This document shows positions 47,558 to 58,553 of a DNA stretch of 64,000 nt, in pieces; position 1 is the first letter of the stretch, and each line of letters starts with the position of its first letter. Source of the DNA: an uncultured Porticoccus sp. (GTDB lineage: Bacteria; Pseudomonadota; Gammaproteobacteria; Pseudomonadales; Porticoccaceae); contig CAMYLT010000002.1 of assembly GCA_947259505.1 (NCBI GenBank), forward strand, positions 454,598 through 518,597, given 5' to 3'. A program made the position numbers and the translations under genes. The notes under the pieces are model-generated. The model was not told where the DNA came from and did not search any database. It was given only the letters and a program-made list of their open reading frames with translations.

Positions 47558-48562
47558 ATGGAAGTATCCGCAGAAGAAGAAATAAAACAGATAGAAATGG
47601 GAAAGCCTCATGTAGCTATTTTAGGTGCAGGCGCGAGCTATGCAGCGTTTCCGAAAGGCGACAAAAACGGTCGCAAGCTACCTTTAATGAATAATTTCGT
47701 CGAAACGTTGGGTATAGAGGGTTTAATTTCTCGTACAGGTTTGGCGTTTTCGTCTACTAACTTTGAAGACATCTACTCTGAAATACATAAAAGACCAGAG
47801 CTAGAAGATATAAGAGAAGAGTTAGAGAATACTGTATATGACTACTTCCAAGGAATGGAGTTGCCCGACGAGCCAACGATCTATGACCATTTAGTTCTAT
47901 CGCTTCGAAACAAAGATTTTATAGCTACATTTAATTGGGACCCATTTCTGGTACAGGCCATCCGAAGGAATAGTGCTCGCTTTAAATTACCACGCACATT
48001 ATTTTTACATGGTAACGTCGAGGTTGGTTATTGCCCTAGTGGGCATATGATGGGAAATAATGGTACTAGATGTCATAAATGCGGAGAGCCATTGCTCCGC
48101 ACAAAACTGCTATATCCTGTTGGTGAAAAAAACTACCATCTTGACGAGTTTATATCTCGCCAGTGGGCAACTTTAGCAGACCTTTTAAAGCATACTTATA
48201 TGGTGTCCATATTTGGTTATGGCGCGCCAACTTCTGACGCCAGTGCAATTGCACTCTTAAAAGAAGCTTGGGGCAGTGTAGACAGCAGAAATATGGAAGA
48301 ATTCGAGGTTATTGACGTCAGAGAAGAAGATGACCTCAGAGAAACATGGTCGCCGTTCATTCATAGCCACCACTATCGAGTTGAAAATAGTTTTTACAAT
48401 TCTTGGCTAGCAAATCACCCGAGACGAACAGGTGAAGCATATATAAATCAGTTTCTTAATGCGCAATTCATTGATAACAATCCATTACCAAAATCTGCAA
48501 GCTTTGAAGAGCTTTGGGCTTGGTATGACAGGCTGCAAGAAGTCGAAGATGCGCACACGTAA
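47558..48562 (+). CDS. Cassette gene: SIR2-like domain protein with zinc-binding motif
   Basis: 334 residues from ATG 47558, 14 bases after the attC core. SIR2-type pattern: GAGAS at 23-27 for NAD binding, TFNWDPF at 124-130 (Asn126 and Asp128 in the place of the T-N-x-D catalytic motif) and FLHGN with His151. Then C-x12-C-x2-C (Cys159, Cys172, Cys175, with His163/His173 nearby) resembles the zinc module of sirtuins. A later FGYGAPTSDASA is the second NAD-site segment of SIR2-like proteins. Such proteins can be NADases used in phage defence; here that is inference. The gene is a likely mobile cassette. Confidence 0.75.
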   Translation: MEVSAEEEIKQIEMGKPHVAILGAGASYAAFPKGDKNGRKLPLMNNFVETLGIEGLISRTGLAFSSTNFEDIYSEIHKRPELEDIREELENTVYDYFQGMELPDEPTIYDHLVLSLRNKDFIATFNWDPFLVQAIRRNSARFKLPRTLFLHGNVEVGYCPSGHMMGNNGTRCHKCGEPLLRTKLLYPVGEKNYHLDEFISRQWATLADLLKHTYMVSIFGYGAPTSDASAIALLKEAWGSVDSRNMEEFEVIDVREEDDLRETWSPFIHSHHYRVENSFYNSWLANHPRRTGEAYINQFLNAQFIDNNPLPKSASFEELWAWYDRLQEVEDAHT

Positions 48563-48631
48563 CAAGGCCAAGCACAATCGCCCTTTGGGCTGGACGTCGC
48601 AGACGCTCCGCCTGTGTTGGCGGCGTTAATC
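48557..48631 (+). repeat. attC site 6 (cluster 2, last)
   Basis: Left core ACGTAAC (48557-48563), overlapping the SIR2 gene stop, and right core GTTAATC (48625-48631), both slightly degenerate. Arms CCAAGCACA and TGTGTTGG pair with an unpaired G in the left arm, the orientation mark of attC sites. Confidence 0.75.
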
Positions 48632-48843
48632 GAAAACACAGCTGAAACACTCACCTCTACCCTCCACCTTCCCCACTGCTTTTAACTGGTTCCAGACAAG
48701 TGCCTCCACACTTGAGGGGACAATCACTCTTCAGCACTTTTTTCCCTGACCCTCCCAATCAACTGCTCACCCCGAACACTAGGTTCACACCCGCTAAAAA
48801 GCTAAGATGCTTGCCGTCACTCAATAACCACAAGAATCACCTT

Positions 48844-49215
48844 ATGTATCTCGTTATCAAGAATGCTCACGTTACCTTTGCCCTGATCAGTATCTTGCTG
48901 TTTGTTTTGCGTGCCACCTGGTCGGTGGTGGAATCGCCGAAGCTGCAACAGAAATGGGCGAAGATTGCCCCCCATGTGATCGACACGCTGTTACTGGCCT
49001 GTGCGATTTATCTGATGATTGCCAGTGGCCAGTATCCGTTTGCCGAGGGCTGGCTCACGGCGAAGCTGTTGGCACTGTTTGCCTATATCGGTTTGGGAAC
49101 GTTTGCGATCAAGCGCGGCAAGACCGCGGGCAGCCGCATGTTCTTCAGCCTGCTCTCTATTGCCACGTTCTGCTATATCTTCGCGGTAGCGATCACTCAC
49201 TCACCCTGGCTGTAA
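48844..49215 (+). CDS. SirB2-family inner-membrane protein
   Basis: 123 residues from ATG 48844; a longer upstream frame is not conserved. Four membrane helices and the family pattern VIKNAHVTFALIS, LRATWS and LAIKRGKT-like loops. Function unknown (the name comes from a Salmonella invasion locus). First core gene right of cassette cluster 2; convergent with dcd. Confidence 0.88.
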   Translation: MYLVIKNAHVTFALISILLFVLRATWSVVESPKLQQKWAKIAPHVIDTLLLACAIYLMIASGQYPFAEGWLTAKLLALFAYIGLGTFAIKRGKTAGSRMFFSLLSIATFCYIFAVAITHSPWL

Positions 49216-49265
49216 GCCAGGGCGGGAATGTTCTGAGATTTGAATGTTCTCAGGCTTGAGAGCAA

Positions 49266-49838
49266 TCAGGCTTTCGGCAGGGTAACGCCGGTCTGGCCCT
49301 GGTATTTACCGCCACGGTCGGCGTAGGAGACTTCACAGACTTCATCGGATTCGAAGAACAGCATCTGCGCCACACCTTCGTTGGCGTAGATTTTCGCTGG
49401 CAGGCTGGTGGTGTTGGAAAATTCCAGCGTCACGTGGCCTTCCCACTCCGGTTCCAGCGGGGTGACGTTGACGATGATGCCGCAGCGGGCATAGGTGGAT
49501 TTGCCCAGACATACCGTCAGTACGTTGCGCGGGATGCGGAAGTACTCAATGGTGCGGGCCAGGGCAAAGGAGTTCGGCGGAATGATGCAGTACTCACCCT
49601 TAATATCCACAAAGGCATCGTTATCGAAGTTTTTCGGATCAACCGTTTTGGAGTGGATGTTGGTGAAAATCTTGAATTCATCCGCGCAGCGCACATCGTA
49701 ACCGTAGCTCGACACACCGTAGGAAATCACCTTTTGACCGTTGGGGTCGGGTTGACGAACCTGTCTGTCTTGAAACGGCTCGATCATGCCGTGTTCCAGT
49801 GACATGCGGGTGATCCACTTATCGGATTTGATACTCAT
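49266..49838 (-). CDS. dcd: dCTP deaminase Dcd
   Basis: 190 residues. Starts SIKSDKWI and has [45 protein letters not shown], diagnostic of Dcd. It converts dCTP to dUTP for thymidylate. It follows apbC on the same strand, in the usual apbC-dcd pair. Confidence 0.97.
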   Translation of the reverse strand: MSIKSDKWITRMSLEHGMIEPFQDRQVRQPDPNGQKVISYGVSSYGYDVRCADEFKIFTNIHSKTVDPKNFDNDAFVDIKGEYCIIPPNSFALARTIEYFRIPRNVLTVCLGKSTYARCGIIVNVTPLEPEWEGHVTLEFSNTTSLPAKIYANEGVAQMLFFESDEVCEVSYADRGGKYQGQTGVTLPKA

Positions 49839-49961
49839 AGTCTGACACTCAAGCTAAACAGCCCCGGCGGTTATCGCCGGGTCAATGCGGATGAAAGTGG
49901 GCAATGATACCGGTTTGCTCCGGCCCGTCAAAGCCTCGCCAACCGGTGGGCAAAAACCCGT

Positions 49962-50789
49962 TTATTCGATGATGATTTCCGGGCCAGCCGCAGACTCATC
50001 GGCGGGCAACAGTGTCATGATGCGCCGGGCGATCTGACGATAACTGTTGGCGATCACACCATCTGGATCGGACACGACACTGGGGACGCCCCCGTCTACC
50101 TGCTCGCGGATGCTGCGCTCCAGCGGCAATGCCCCCAACATCTCGGTGTTATATTCTTCCGCCACTTTCTGGCCACCGCCTTCACCAAAGATGTGTTCCA
50201 GATGACCGCACTGGCTGCACTGATGCACGGCCATGTTTTCGACAATGCCCAGCACGGGAATTTTCACCTTGTGAAACATTTCGATGGCCTTGCGGGCATC
50301 CAGCAGGGCAATGTCCTGGGGTGTGGTGACAATCACGGCACCTGCCAGTCGTGCCTGCTGCGCCAGCGTTAGCTGAATATCACCGGTACCGGGGGGCATA
50401 TCCACCACCAGATAATCCAGTTCATCCCACAGGGTCTGGTTGAGAATCTGCATCAGGGCGCCCGTCGCCATGGGGCCACGCCACACCATCGGCGTCTGCT
50501 CGGTGACCAGATAACCCATGGACATGGATTGCAGGCCGTGGGCTTTCACCGGCAGAAAATATTTTTCCGCCCTGACCTGCGGGCGAGTGTCCTTTGGCAC
50601 ACCCAGCATCATCGGCACACTGGGGCCGTAGATGTCGGCATCGATAATGCCGACACGACTGCCCTCGGCAGCGAGTGCCAGGGCGAGATTGACGGCGGTG
50701 GTGGATTTACCCACGCCACCCTTACCGGAGGCCACTGCGATGATCTGTTTAACTTGATCCAGACCGTTGGGAACTGCGGCTTCAGCCAT
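49962..50789 (-). CDS. apbC: Iron-sulfur cluster carrier protein ApbC/Mrp
   Basis: 275 residues. Deviant Walker A GKGGVGKST, IDADIYGPSVPMMLG, and a CSQCG pair (C-x2-C) that bridges the cluster in the dimer. Lacks the N-terminal MIP18/DUF59 domain that longer Mrp proteins have. Divergent from metG. Confidence 0.95.
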   Translation of the reverse strand: MAEAAVPNGLDQVKQIIAVASGKGGVGKSTTAVNLALALAAEGSRVGIIDADIYGPSVPMMLGVPKDTRPQVRAEKYFLPVKAHGLQSMSMGYLVTEQTPMVWRGPMATGALMQILNQTLWDELDYLVVDMPPGTGDIQLTLAQQARLAGAVIVTTPQDIALLDARKAIEMFHKVKIPVLGIVENMAVHQCSQCGHLEHIFGEGGGQKVAEEYNTEMLGALPLERSIREQVDGGVPSVVSDPDGVIANSYRQIARRIMTLLPADESAAGPEIIIE

Positions 50790-50891
50790 GAGCTATCCTC
50801 TTGACGACAGATGAAAAACCAGTTGAAAACCGGTATAGTTGCGCCCCTTTATCAACGTCCAATGCCAACTTTAACTACAGCAGCTGTAACC

Positions 50892-52913
50892 ATGACTGAA
50901 CGCCGAAAAATTCTAGTGACCAGTGCCCTGCCTTACGCCAATGGCTCGATCCATATGGGGCACCTGGTGGAATACATCCAGACAGATATCTGGGTGCGCT
51001 TCCAGAAAATGCGCGGGCACGAATGTTACTACGTCTGTGCCGACGATGCTCACGGTACTGCCATCATGTTGAAGGCGGAACAACTCGGCATCACCCCGGA
51101 GGCATTGATCGACCAGGTGCGCGCCGAACACCAGCAGGATTTCAGCGATTTCCTGATCACTTTCGACAATTACCACTCCACCCATTCGGAGGAGAACCGC
51201 TACTTCGCGTCGCTGATTTACACCCGGCTGCGGGACAATGGCCACATCGCCACCCGCGAGATCACCCAGGCCTTTGATCCGGAGAAGCAGCTATTCCTGG
51301 CAGACCGCTACATCAAGGGCACCTGTCCGAAGTGCAAAACCGAAGATCAGTACGGCGACAACTGTGAAGCTTGCGGCGCCACCTATGCGCCCACCGACCT
51401 GATCAACCCGGTATCGGCTATCTCTGGGGCCACACCGATAGAGAAAGCCTCTACCCACTATTTCTTCAAACTGCCCGAATTCGCCGACTTTCTGAAAGCC
51501 TGGACCCGCGCTGGTCACGTTCAGACCGAAGTGGCCAATAAGCTGGGCGAATGGCTGGAAGGGGGTTTACACGAGTGGGACATCAGTCGCGATGCGCCCT
51601 ACTTCGGCTTTGAAATTCCCGATGCACCGGGCAAGTATTTCTACGTGTGGCTGGATGCGCCGATTGGCTACATGGCCAGCTTCAAAAATCTCTGTGAGCG
51701 GGAAGGCCTCGACTTCGACGAATTCTGGGGCGAGCACTCCGACACCGAGCTGTATCACTTTATCGGCAAGGACATCGTCAATTTCCACGCCTTGTTCTGG
51801 CCCGCCATGCTCACCAGCGCCAAATTCCGCACGCCCTCCGAGGTCTGCGTACACGGCTTCCTGACGGTGAACGGCAAGAAGATGTCAAAGTCACGCGGCA
51901 CGTTTATCAACGCCCGCAGCTACCTGGACCACCTCAATCCGGAATACCTGCGTTACTACTTTGCCGCCAAGCTCTCCGCCACCGTGGATGACCTGGACCT
52001 GAACCTGGATGACTTTATCCAGCGGGTCAACAGTGACCTGGTGGGCAAGGTGGTGAACATCGCCAGCCGTTGCGCCAAGTTTGTCAGCAAGGGAAATGAT
52101 GGTGTGCTCTCCGGCACGATTGCCGATCAAGCCCTGTGGCAGCGCGCAGCCGGAGCCGCCGACGGTATCGCGGAACATTACGAAAACCGCGAGTTTGGCA
52201 AGGCAGTGCGGGATATTATGGCGCTGGCGGATGCCGCCAACGAGTACATTGCCGCCAAGGAACCCTGGAAACTGAACAAGGAGCCGGGAAGAGAGCAGGA
52301 GGTGCAGGATATCTGTTCACTCGGCATTAACCTGTTCCGCGCGCTGATGATTTACCTGAAGCCCATTCTGCCCGCCATGGCGGAGGCTGCCGAGAGCTTT
52401 CTCAACGACAAATTGCACTGGCAGGGCGACATTCAGCCGCTGCTGAATCACCGTATCAATGAATTCAAGCCGCTGATGCAGCGAGTGGAGAAAGACAACG
52501 TGGACGCGATGCTGGAAGCCAGTAAAGAAGCGCTGGCCACGGCCACCAGCCAACCGGCTAGCGGCCCGCTGGTGGATGAACCACTGGCAGCAGAAATTGG
52601 TTTCGATGACTTTATCAAGGTGGACCTGCGGGTGGCGCGCATCGTCAAGGCCCAGCCGGTGGAGGGTGCCGACAAGCTGTTGCAACTGACGCTGGATATC
52701 GGCGGTGAAACGCGCAATGTCTTCTCCGGTATCAAGTCGGCATACAAGGCCGAGGATCTGGAGGGCCGCTTGACGGTCATGGTCGCCAATCTCGCGCCGC
52801 GCAAGATGCGATTTGGCCTGTCGGAAGGCATGTTACTGGCCGCGGGCGACGACAAGGGTATCTACCTGCTGTCTCCTGACAGTGGCGCCGAGCCTGGTCA
52901 ACGTATTACCTGA
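50892..52913 (+). CDS. metG: Methionyl-tRNA synthetase MetG
   Basis: 673 residues from ATG 50892, where homology starts ([23 protein letters not shown]); the frame runs 27 codons further upstream. HIGH-type HMGH, zinc motif [24 protein letters not shown] and a C-terminal EMAP/tRNA-binding domain (from about 570: [13 protein letters not shown]). It charges initiator and elongator tRNA-Met. Confidence 0.97.
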   Translation: MTERRKILVTSALPYANGSIHMGHLVEYIQTDIWVRFQKMRGHECYYVCADDAHGTAIMLKAEQLGITPEALIDQVRAEHQQDFSDFLITFDNYHSTHSEENRYFASLIYTRLRDNGHIATREITQAFDPEKQLFLADRYIKGTCPKCKTEDQYGDNCEACGATYAPTDLINPVSAISGATPIEKASTHYFFKLPEFADFLKAWTRAGHVQTEVANKLGEWLEGGLHEWDISRDAPYFGFEIPDAPGKYFYVWLDAPIGYMASFKNLCEREGLDFDEFWGEHSDTELYHFIGKDIVNFHALFWPAMLTSAKFRTPSEVCVHGFLTVNGKKMSKSRGTFINARSYLDHLNPEYLRYYFAAKLSATVDDLDLNLDDFIQRVNSDLVGKVVNIASRCAKFVSKGNDGVLSGTIADQALWQRAAGAADGIAEHYENREFGKAVRDIMALADAANEYIAAKEPWKLNKEPGREQEVQDICSLGINLFRALMIYLKPILPAMAEAAESFLNDKLHWQGDIQPLLNHRINEFKPLMQRVEKDNVDAMLEASKEALATATSQPASGPLVDEPLAAEIGFDDFIKVDLRVARIVKAQPVEGADKLLQLTLDIGGETRNVFSGIKSAYKAEDLEGRLTVMVANLAPRKMRFGLSEGMLLAAGDDKGIYLLSPDSGAEPGQRIT

Positions 52914-53040
52914 GTGCTTTACTGAGTCTTTATCACTAAATGCTATGCCTTATGGCCAAATAAACTAACTGGCCAGGGTTTTATACTTATTGACCGCAAT
53001 GCTGTGTCGCTATAATAGCGGGCTAAACGAGACAGACGAT

Positions 53041-53616
53041 ATGCAGGAATTCGCCGTCATTCTGATCAGCGCCATACTGGTGAACAACTTTGTTCTGGTC
53101 CAGTTCCTCGGCCTGTGCCCGTTTATGGGTGTCTCGAACAAGCTGGAAACCGCCATCGGCATGGCCGGTGCCACCACCTTTGTGCTGACCTTGGCAGCCC
53201 TGTCCAGCTATATGGTCAACACCTGGATTCTGGTGCCGCTGAACCTCGAATACCTGAAAACCATCTCCTTTATTCTGGTGATCGCCGTAGTGGTGCAGTT
53301 CACCAAGATGTTTATCGAAAAGAGCAGCCCGCTGCTCTACCGTGTGCTGGGGGTATTTCTGCCGCTGATTACCACCAACTGCGCGGTATTGGGTGTGGCG
53401 CTACAAAATACTGCCAAAGCCCACAATCTGCTTGAATCCACCCTCTACGGTTTTGGTGCCGCTGCCGGCTTTTCGCTGGTGTTGATCCTGTTTTCCGCCA
53501 TGCGTGAACGATTGGCCGTGGCCGATGTGCCAACACCGTTCAAAGGCGCAGCCATCGGCATGATTACCGCCGGGCTAATGTCACTAGCCTTTATGGGCTT
53601 TAGCGGACTGGTCTAG
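53041..53616 (+). CDS. rsxA: Electron transport complex subunit RsxA
   Basis: 191 residues, six membrane helices, starting [29 protein letters not shown], with a Cys pair region (LCPF and TNCAV) thought to bind a 2Fe-2S centre at the interface with RsxE. First gene of rsxABCDGE, an ion-pumping ferredoxin:NAD type complex that also keeps SoxR reduced. AGACGAT lies before the ATG. Confidence 0.97.
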   Translation: MQEFAVILISAILVNNFVLVQFLGLCPFMGVSNKLETAIGMAGATTFVLTLAALSSYMVNTWILVPLNLEYLKTISFILVIAVVVQFTKMFIEKSSPLLYRVLGVFLPLITTNCAVLGVALQNTAKAHNLLESTLYGFGAAAGFSLVLILFSAMRERLAVADVPTPFKGAAIGMITAGLMSLAFMGFSGLV

Positions 53617-53626
53617 GGGCTGCCAC

Positions 53627-54256
53627 GTGTACGAATTAATGATTCAACATCCGTTGGTAGCGGCCCTGGTGGCACTGGTGGGACTTGCCCTGGTGTTTGG
53701 CGCCGTGCTGGGTTTTGCCGCCATCAAATTCCATGTGGAAGGTGATCCCATCGTCGATCAGATCGACAAGCTGCTGCCCCAGACACAATGTGGTCAATGC
53801 GGTTATCCCGGTTGCCGCCCCTATGCCCAGGCTATCGCCAATGGGGATGCCATCAATAAATGCCCCCCCGGCGGTCAGCCCACTATCAATGCACTGGCGG
53901 CCCTGCTGGATGTGGAAGCCCCCACTCTGGACGAAGAACACGGTGTAGAGAGCGACGTCAAGAAAGTCGCCTACATCCGCGAAGACGAATGTATTGGCTG
54001 TACCAAATGCATTCAGGCCTGCCCGGTAGACGCCATTCTCGGCGCCGCCAAGCAAATGCACACGGTCATCGTCAGTGAATGCACCGGCTGTGACCTGTGT
54101 GTGGAGCCCTGCCCGGTGGATTGTATTGATATGGTTCCGGTTCCTCAGGGTATCGCCGAGTGGAAATGGGACATGCCAGCCCCGACTGCTGAACAGCTCA
54201 AGGCCTTGCGTGCGAGTGACATTATTGCCACCGACCGCGGAGAGCGGGCCGCATGA
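53627..54256 (+). CDS. rsxB: Electron transport complex subunit RsxB
   Basis: 209 residues from GTG 53627 (AGGGG upstream); an ATG four codons later is possible. N-terminal membrane helix, an Fe-S motif CGQCGYPGC, then two 4Fe-4S motifs [12 protein letters not shown] and [12 protein letters not shown]. The main electron wire on the cytoplasmic side. Overlaps rsxC by 4 bases. Confidence 0.96.
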   Translation: MYELMIQHPLVAALVALVGLALVFGAVLGFAAIKFHVEGDPIVDQIDKLLPQTQCGQCGYPGCRPYAQAIANGDAINKCPPGGQPTINALAALLDVEAPTLDEEHGVESDVKKVAYIREDECIGCTKCIQACPVDAILGAAKQMHTVIVSECTGCDLCVEPCPVDCIDMVPVPQGIAEWKWDMPAPTAEQLKALRASDIIATDRGERAA

Positions 54257-56787
54257 GGAAAATCTGGGACCTGATCGGCGGCGTACACCCCCCCGAAAAT
54301 AAACACCAGTCGGTGCAACAATCCATTGGCACCCTGCCATTGCCCGAAAAGCTGGTCATTCCACTCAATCAGCACATTGGCGCACCGCCCAAAGTGTTGG
54401 TCAATGAAGGCGACTATGTCCTCAAGGGGCAGGCACTGGCTGAACCGAACGGCATGGTCAGCGTCGGCGTACATGCGCCGACTTCCGGCACCATCACCGG
54501 CATCAGTGATTATCCTATTCCGCATCCCTCGGGCATGTCGGCCCGTTGTATCACGTTGATTCCGGATCGGCTGGACCAGTGGATCGATCACAGTGGCGTG
54601 GCGGACTACCTCAGTTACAGCCCAGCCAAACTGCTGGAGATGATCCGCGAAGCAGGCATCGCCGGTCTCGGCGGGGCGGGGTTCCCCTCAGCCGTCAAAC
54701 TGTCCGCCCGCAAGCCGATCAGCACTCTGATCATCAATGGCACGGAGTGCGAACCCTACATTACTGCCGACGATATGCTGATGCGTGAACATCCCGCAGA
54801 GATTGTCGAGGGCATCAAAATTCTTGCCTATCTCCTCGGCAATCCTGAAGAGATCCTCATTGGTATTGAGGATAACAAGCCGGAAGCTTATGAAGCGCTG
54901 CAACCGCTGCTGGCGGGAAGCAACATTGAACTGGTGGAATTTCCCACCCGTTACCCTTCCGGTGGCGAGAAGCAGCTGATCCAGATTTTGACTGGCAAAG
55001 AAGTGCCCAGCGGTGGCCTGCCCGCCGACATTGGCATCGTTTGCCAGAATGTGGGCACCACCCATGCCATTCAGCGGGCCATTTGCCACGGTGAGCCGCT
55101 GATCTCCCGCGTCACCACCGTGACGGGCCGGGCCTGCACCATCAATCGCAATTACCAGATACTGATCGGCACCCCGATCAGTCACCTGTTGAAACACAAC
55201 GGTTATGATCACAATCACTGTGCCCGGCTGATCATGGGTGGTCCGATGATGGGTTTCACCCTCACCGACACCGACATACCCGTCATCAAGACGACCAACT
55301 GTATTCTGGCGCCGTCCACGGAAGAACTGCCCGCTCCGCCCCCCGCCCAGCCCTGTATACGCTGCGGCTTATGTGCCGAGGCCTGCCCGGCCAGCTTGCT
55401 GCCCCAGCAACTGTTCTGGTACGCCCAGTCCCAGAACTATGAGCGGCTCGAGGCCCACAACCTGTTCGACTGCATCGAATGTGGCGCGTGCTCCTATGTC
55501 TGCCCCAGCAGTATTCCACTGGTGCAGTACTACCGCGCTGCTAAAGGCGACATTCGCAGGCAGAACCAGGAAAAGATCAAATCTGACCGAGCCCGCGCCC
55601 GCTTTGAATTCCAACAGGCGCGCAAAGAGAAAGAAGAAGCCGAAAAAGTAGCCAAGCGCGAAGCCCGCAAACTGGCCGCAGAAAAAGCGCGCGCTCTCGC
55701 AGCAGAGCAACCCGGTTCAGCACCGGGTCCTGATGACATCGTCAAGGCGGCCATGGCCCGTGCTGCCCAGCAGAAGGCCTCTCCGGAAGAACAACGCGCC
55801 AGGCTGGAGCGGGGTGTCGCTCGTGCAGAAAGCCATTTGCAAACGGTTGAACATCGCCTGCAAACGGCGCAACAGGAAGACAGCGAACAACATCTGGAGC
55901 AGGCCAAAGCCGCCGTTGAGGATGCCCGATTGCGCCTTGAGGATGCCCGCCGAAAACTGGCGGAACTAGGCACAGTGCAAGACAGCGCTGCCAGCAACGT
56001 CATGGCACGGATACAGGCCAGCCCGGGCGAAGCCCAGGAAAAGAAAATTGCCAGTCTCAAGGAGCGTATCGCCCTGACACAGCAAAAAATTGCTGAGGCT
56101 GATGACGAAGGACTCAAGACGGCGCTGCAAAGCGGCCTGGATAAGCAGCTCGCCAAGTTGCAGGAAGCCGAGCAACAGCTGACTGAAACGCCGGCAGCGG
56201 CAGAGAGTCCCGCACCAGCCGCGACGGTCGATGCCGCCGCCGCTGCGATTGCCAGAGCCCAGGCTCGCGCCGCCTCCATGTCCAATATGTCTGAAGAAGA
56301 CAAACTGCGGGAATCGATTATTTCCCTGGAAGGGCGCATTGAGAAGGCCAAGGCGAAACTGGACGAAGCGAAGGCCAGTGAGTCCGAACACGTGGATGCC
56401 CTGCAAACGGGCCTCGACCGCCTGCAACAGAAATTGCTGTCTGAGCGGGAAAAGTGCACCGCCTTTGCAGGACAAGCCCAGGCACCCTGCGCCCCCCAAC
56501 AACCGTCGACAGCGGAATCTGCAGTTGAGCCGCAGCCCCAGGATGCCGCCTCAGCCGCCATCGCTCGTGCCCAGGCGCGCGCCTCAGAGTTGGCCAATAT
56601 GTCCGAGCAGGACAAATTGCAGGAAACCGTCTCGTCCCTTCAGTCCCGGCTGAAAAAAGCCCGCGTAAAATTGCGCGATGCCGAGGCAGAGGGCTCCGAA
56701 CATGTGGACGTCCTGCGCACGGCAGCAGAGAAACTGCAAACCAAACTGGCCGCTGCTGAACAGCAGCTGGCCGAGTACCAATCCTGA
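54253..56787 (+). CDS. rsxC: Electron transport complex subunit RsxC with long repeated C-terminal tail
   Basis: 844 residues. NADH/FMN-binding SLBB part first ([27 protein letters not shown]), then two 4Fe-4S motifs: [12 protein letters not shown] near 367 and [12 protein letters not shown] near 406. From about 430 the tail is Ala/Glu/Lys/Arg-rich coiled coil. Two segments starting [10 protein letters not shown] (about 661 and 765) repeat each other roughly 105 residues apart, with two weaker copies before. Enterobacterial RsxC has a similar repetitive tail of variable length. The tail's role is unknown. Confidence 0.96.
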   Translation: MRKIWDLIGGVHPPENKHQSVQQSIGTLPLPEKLVIPLNQHIGAPPKVLVNEGDYVLKGQALAEPNGMVSVGVHAPTSGTITGISDYPIPHPSGMSARCITLIPDRLDQWIDHSGVADYLSYSPAKLLEMIREAGIAGLGGAGFPSAVKLSARKPISTLIINGTECEPYITADDMLMREHPAEIVEGIKILAYLLGNPEEILIGIEDNKPEAYEALQPLLAGSNIELVEFPTRYPSGGEKQLIQILTGKEVPSGGLPADIGIVCQNVGTTHAIQRAICHGEPLISRVTTVTGRACTINRNYQILIGTPISHLLKHNGYDHNHCARLIMGGPMMGFTLTDTDIPVIKTTNCILAPSTEELPAPPPAQPCIRCGLCAEACPASLLPQQLFWYAQSQNYERLEAHNLFDCIECGACSYVCPSSIPLVQYYRAAKGDIRRQNQEKIKSDRARARFEFQQARKEKEEAEKVAKREARKLAAEKARALAAEQPGSAPGPDDIVKAAMARAAQQKASPEEQRARLERGVARAESHLQTVEHRLQTAQQEDSEQHLEQAKAAVEDARLRLEDARRKLAELGTVQDSAASNVMARIQASPGEAQEKKIASLKERIALTQQKIAEADDEGLKTALQSGLDKQLAKLQEAEQQLTETPAAAESPAPAATVDAAAAAIARAQARAASMSNMSEEDKLRESIISLEGRIEKAKAKLDEAKASESEHVDALQTGLDRLQQKLLSEREKCTAFAGQAQAPCAPQQPSTAESAVEPQPQDAASAAIARAQARASELANMSEQDKLQETVSSLQSRLKKARVKLRDAEAEGSEHVDVLRTAAEKLQTKLAAAEQQLAEYQS

Positions 56788-56799
56788 CCGGACTCCCCC

Positions 56800-57867
56800 A
56801 TGGCGTTGATGAAACTCACTTCACCCCACGCCCACGCGGCCCAGAACACGGCTGCGGTGATGCGTCTGGTGCTGCTGGCCACGCTCCCCGGTCTACTGGC
56901 GCTGACGGCGTTCTTCGGCTGGGGTTCGTTGATCAATATTCTTATTGCCGGCACCGTCGCGGTGGGCCTCGAAGCGCTGGTAATGAACCTGCGCTCACGT
57001 CCGGTGATGTTCTATCTCAGTGATTACAGTGCATTGGTTACTGCCGTCTTACTGGGCTTGTCTCTACCCCCCCTGGCACCCTGGTGGGTGGTGGTCATCG
57101 GCACCGGCTTTGCCATTCTGATTGCCAAACATCTTTATGGCGGACTGGGTTACAACCCCTTCAACCCGGCCATGGTGGGCTATGTGGTGTTGCTGATTTC
57201 CTTCCCGGTACAGATGACTGCCTGGCCTGCGCCCCTGCTGCTGTATCCCGAAGGTGTCGCTACGCCGGGATTCTGGGAATCTCTGCAAGTTGTCTTTCCG
57301 CTACTCAGTCCGGATAACGTGGATGCTGTCACGGCGGCCACACCACTGGATACGTTCAAACACAACAGTGGCTTGCTGGTCGCGCAGCTCTATGAAAAAG
57401 ACCCGCTGTTCAGCCGGGCCAGTCTGGCCGGATTGGGCTGGGAGTGGGTCAACCTCGGGTTCCTGGCGGGAGGCTGCTTCCTCTTGGTCCGCAGGGTGTT
57501 CACCTGGCATGCGCCGGTGGCGATGTTAACCAGTCTGGCACTCTGTGCAGCCTTGTTTTACGACAGCGGCAGCTCGGCCAGCCACGGTTCGCCGCTGATG
57601 CATCTACTCTCCGGCGGCACCATGCTGGGGGCCTTCTTTATCATTACCGACCCGGTAACCTCCGCGACAAGTAATCGCGGACGTCTGGTCTATGGAGCCC
57701 TGATAGGCATCCTGATTTTTATTATTCGCAGTTGGGGCAGTTATCCGGATGCCGTAGCCTTCTCAGTATTGCTGATGAATTTCGCGGCCCCCCTGATTGA
57801 TAACTACACGCTGCCGCGCACTTACGGTCATCAAAAGCCGCGTCGCGCCACGGAGAAAAAAGAATAA
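56800..57867 (+). CDS. rsxD: Electron transport complex subunit RsxD
   Basis: 355 residues, about nine membrane helices. TSPHAHAAQNTAAVM at the N-terminus, and FIITDPVTSATSNRGRL, in which the second-to-last Thr of the DPVTSAT motif carries covalent FMN. Forms the ion path with RsxG. 13 bases after rsxC. Confidence 0.96.
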   Translation: MALMKLTSPHAHAAQNTAAVMRLVLLATLPGLLALTAFFGWGSLINILIAGTVAVGLEALVMNLRSRPVMFYLSDYSALVTAVLLGLSLPPLAPWWVVVIGTGFAILIAKHLYGGLGYNPFNPAMVGYVVLLISFPVQMTAWPAPLLLYPEGVATPGFWESLQVVFPLLSPDNVDAVTAATPLDTFKHNSGLLVAQLYEKDPLFSRASLAGLGWEWVNLGFLAGGCFLLVRRVFTWHAPVAMLTSLALCAALFYDSGSSASHGSPLMHLLSGGTMLGAFFIITDPVTSATSNRGRLVYGALIGILIFIIRSWGSYPDAVAFSVLLMNFAAPLIDNYTLPRTYGHQKPRRATEKKE

Positions 57868-57869
57868 CC

Positions 57870-58553
57870 ATGGCCAAGCTCGGAAAATCCATCGGTTTTA
57901 ATAGTGTGGTGCTGGGACTTTTTGCCCTGATCACCGCAGCGGTACTCGCCAGCACCTATCTGGGCACCAAAGATCGTATTGCCGCGGCCCAACGGGAAGT
58001 GGCCAAACGCGCACTGCTGGAAATCGTACCCCTGGATCGCCATACCAATGACCTGTTATTGGACACAGTACCCATCCCGGCCAACTACTGGCATACCCTT
58101 GGTATTGATGATGATGGCGGCGAAGTCAATATCGCCCGCCAGGGAGATGAGCCTGTGGCCGTCATCATCCCGGCGGTAGCCCCTGATGGCTACAATGGTG
58201 ACATCAACTTAATTATCGGCATCAACATCGATGGTTCGCTCGCTGGCGTGCGGGTTGTTTCCCACCATGAAACACCGGGGCTGGGCGACAAGATAGACCT
58301 TAAAAAAAGCAATTGGATAGTCGGTTTCAATGGAAAATCCCTGACTAACCCAGCGCCGGAACTGTGGAAAGTGAAGAAGGACAAGGGGGCATTCGACCAA
58401 TTTACCGGCGCTACCATTACACCTCGTGCGGTTGTGCAGCAGGTCTATAAGACATTGAAGTACTACAATGAAGACCGCGCGCGCCTGTTAAAGGCCGCTC
58501 GGCAGCGGCCCACCATCCATCATCAGGCAAGTGAGGAAAACGATCATGGCTGA
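57870..58553 (+). CDS. rsxG: Electron transport complex subunit RsxG
   Basis: 227 residues, N-terminal membrane helix and periplasmic FMN-binding domain with [13 protein letters not shown] and [10 protein letters not shown], where Thr of (S/T)GAT-x-(S/T) takes covalent FMN. Starts 2 bases after rsxD stop and overlaps rsxE by 8 bases. Confidence 0.96.
   Translation: MAKLGKSIGFNSVVLGLFALITAAVLASTYLGTKDRIAAAQREVAKRALLEIVPLDRHTNDLLLDTVPIPANYWHTLGIDDDGGEVNIARQGDEPVAVIIPAVAPDGYNGDINLIIGINIDGSLAGVRVVSHHETPGLGDKIDLKKSNWIVGFNGKSLTNPAPELWKVKKDKGAFDQFTGATITPRAVVQQVYKTLKYYNEDRARLLKAARQRPTIHHQASEENDHG

Larger units (their letters stand above)
46848..48631 (+). mobile_element. Integron gene-cassette cluster without integrase (CALIN-like), cluster 2
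   Basis: Two plus-strand genes, both AT-richer than the flanks, are bounded by attC-type sites: element C (to 46898), 47454-47543 and 48557-48631. Cores, inner arms and spacing follow attC architecture, and the last site has an unpaired base in its left arm. The first element nearly repeats the one at the start of cluster 1. No integrase gene. Flanks are core genes (DUF3014 run on the left, sirB2 on the right). Confidence 0.72.
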
